This document shows, one piece after another, positions 62,694 to 64,000 of a stretch of DNA of 64,000 nt. The first letter of the stretch is position 1, and every line of letters begins with the position of its first letter. The translations under genes were made by a program, and so were the position numbers. Under the pieces are notes generated by a model. The model did no database searches and was not told the DNA's origin. It was given only the letters and a program-made list of their open reading frames with translations. The DNA comes from Halomonas sp. GD1P12 (lineage in GTDB: Bacteria; Pseudomonadota; Gammaproteobacteria; Pseudomonadales; Halomonadaceae). The DNA is taken from the NCBI RefSeq assembly GCF_025725645.1, contig NZ_CP107007.1, positions 2,666,001 to 2,730,000 of the forward strand, written 5' to 3'.

Positions 62694-64000
62694 TTAAAAG
62701 TCGACGTTCAGGCCCAGCCAGAAGCGGCGGCCGTCTTCGGCGTAGCTGTAGTCGTCGGGGCGGATCGTCTTGTCGAACAGGTTGTAGATACCGGCACTCA
62801 CCGTGGTGGTGTCGTTCAAATCATAGCCAAAACCGGTATCGACGAGGGTATAGGACGGCGCGACCAGCGAGCCCGAGGAGCGACCGCCGGTGGGCTGGCT
62901 CTCTTCGCCGCGGTAGGTGACCCGCGTCCAATGGCTCAGTTGGCTGTCGATCTGCCAGTCGAGCGAGGCGGCCACTTCGTGCTTGGGCAGCTGGGTCAGC
63001 GGGTTGCCCTCGAACTCGCCGCTTTTCTGCTCGGAGTCGGTGTAGGTGTAGCTGCCGCTGAGCGAGATCGCATCGGTGATCGGCGCGCCGAGGCTCGCCT
63101 CCACGCCCTGGGTGACGGCCTCATCGACGTTCACGCGGTAGGTCGGGTCGCTGCCGAAGTCGTTGGCGCCGTCCGGGCAGACCGCGATCGGGCAGCCGAT
63201 ACGGGTGATCTTGTCGTCGAAATCGTTGTGGAACAGCGTGAAGCTGCCGTTGAGGCCGGCTTCGTTGCCGTAGAGCAGCGCGATCTCCTTGTTGAGCGAG
63301 GTTTCGGGCTCGAGATCCGGATTGCCGTAGATATTACCGCCGCGGCTGACCTGCCCCCAGCCGGGGGTGATTTCACGCAGCGCCGGGGCGCGGAAACCGG
63401 TGGAAACGCCGCCTTTCAGCGTCCAGTCCGGCGTCATGTTCCAGACGCTGTAAAGCCTGGGGCTTAGGTGGCTGCCGAAGTTCTCGTCCTTGTCCAGACG
63501 CAGGCCACCGGTCAGCGCCCAGGTGGGCGCGAGCATCCACTCGTCCTCGGCGAACAGCGCCCAGCGGTACTGGTCGATCTGTTCGAGATCGGAAATCTGG
63601 TTGGTGGTGCCGTCGTCGAGCTCCTCTTCTTCGTAGCTCGCCCCGACGGTGACCATGTGCGCACCCAGCGGCAGTACCGCGGTGGATTTCGCCGTGGTGT
63701 TGGTGATCTCGATTTCGCGCGAATCGTTTTCGCTGCTTTCCCGCTGCAGGTAGGTTTCCGTGGTGCCCCAGCCGAAGCTGCCGCTGTGGGTCAGCGCAAC
63801 GTGCTCGTGGGTGTACTCGTTGAAGCTGTCGGTGCATGGCCCGCGGCAGCCCTCGGCGGGGGCCGATTTGCCGACCCGGGAGCGGCGGTCCTGTTCGGTC
63901 ACGCCCGCCTCGAGGCTGAAATCGTGATTGTCGCTGGCGTCCAGGCTCAGCTTGGCGGTCAGGCTCTGCAGGCTTCGCTCCTCGTAGCCGTCGACGATGT
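62694..64000 (-). CDS. TonB-dependent receptor (FepA/CirA-like) 2, partial
   Basis: C-terminal 435 or so residues of a second outer-membrane receptor; the plug and signal peptide lie beyond the right edge. The frame is open to position 64000 (upstream of an internal GTG at 63902 it reads SLTAKLSLDASDNHDFSLEA), so 63902 is not a start. Barrel features: FRAPALREITPGWGQ, YGNPDLEPETSLNKEIALLY, a probable disulfide loop in IGCPIAVCPDG, and the C-terminus GRRFWLGLNVDF. It is similar in layout to receptor 1 and convergent with it, so the two may be an old duplication with different ligands. Confidence 0.9.
   Translation of the reverse strand, partial: IVDGYEERSLQSLTAKLSLDASDNHDFSLEAGVTEQDRRSRVGKSAPAEGCRGPCTDSFNEYTHEHVALTHSGSFGWGTTETYLQRESSENDSREIEITNTTAKSTAVLPLGAHMVTVGASYEEEELDDGTTNQISDLEQIDQYRWALFAEDEWMLAPTWALTGGLRLDKDENFGSHLSPRLYSVWNMTPDWTLKGGVSTGFRAPALREITPGWGQVSRGGNIYGNPDLEPETSLNKEIALLYGNEAGLNGSFTLFHNDFDDKITRIGCPIAVCPDGANDFGSDPTYRVNVDEAVTQGVEASLGAPITDAISLSGSYTYTDSEQKSGEFEGNPLTQLPKHEVAASLDWQIDSQLSHWTRVTYRGEESQPTGGRSSGSLVAPSYTLVDTGFGYDLNDTTTVSAGIYNLFDKTIRPDDYSYAEDGRRFWLGLNVDF

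Noticed and set aside
63902..63904. GTG at 63902 as the start of the second FepA-like receptor
   Set aside because: The same frame continues upstream with barrel-like sequence to the window edge, and starting here would remove the plug and signal peptide.

Overview
The window looks like a chromosomal stretch of a halophilic gammaproteobacterium of the Halomonas type. The DNA is GC-rich, and the gene set is typical of that group: SbcD, NadE, a DASS anion symporter, SstT, AzlCD, an NdvB-size cyclic glucan synthase and many siderophore-uptake genes. The genus is inferred from gene content; no rRNA is present to confirm it.

Host region 1 (1-11.3 kb) holds sbcD (cut by the left edge), nadE, a sodium/anion symporter, two small unknown proteins, sstT, an XRE-cupin regulator with an azlC/azlD exporter pair, a PAS-GGDEF diguanylate cyclase and two Crp/Fnr-family regulators. 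Next is an 8.6 kb cyclic beta-1,2-glucan synthase gene (11.3-19.9 kb). Iron cluster A (20-27.4 kb) has a siderophore-binding protein, two FecCD permeases, a divergent IutA-like TonB receptor, a FecE ATPase and a thioredoxin-like ferredoxin (Suc_Fer family). From 27.5 to 40.7 kb come an FCD regulator with an AtoE-type transporter and a CocE/NonD hydrolase, a FhuA-like receptor, a Na+/H+ antiporter, an MFS transporter, a NERD-nuclease/helicase and a NucS-like nuclease.

A 14.5 kb integrative element (40,692-55,221) sits at the 3' end of a tRNA-Ile2(CAU) gene and is bounded by a 48-bp direct repeat. Its tyrosine integrase lies beside the intact tRNA. The cargo is an AT-rich type II restriction-modification system with a controller protein and C-boxes, plus a HEPN-like gene next to an Abi_C-like gene. 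The backbone resembles an IncP (RK2/RP4) plasmid: TraJ, TraI relaxase, a recognisable oriT with nic site, TrbJ, TrbK and TrbL, three exact KorB operators, a near-match KorA operator and two TrfA-type iterons. KorA, KorB, TrfA, TraG, TraK and the other Trb proteins are not in the window. The element should therefore need a helper to move, and its plasmid control sites have no matching regulator here.

Host region 2 (55.3-64 kb) carries a YceI-like protein and iron cluster B: a second complete FecBCDE-type transporter and two FepA/CirA-like TonB receptors, one cut by the right edge. Candidate Fur boxes precede most iron genes. Overall the window contains two complete ferric-siderophore ABC importers and four TonB-dependent receptors.
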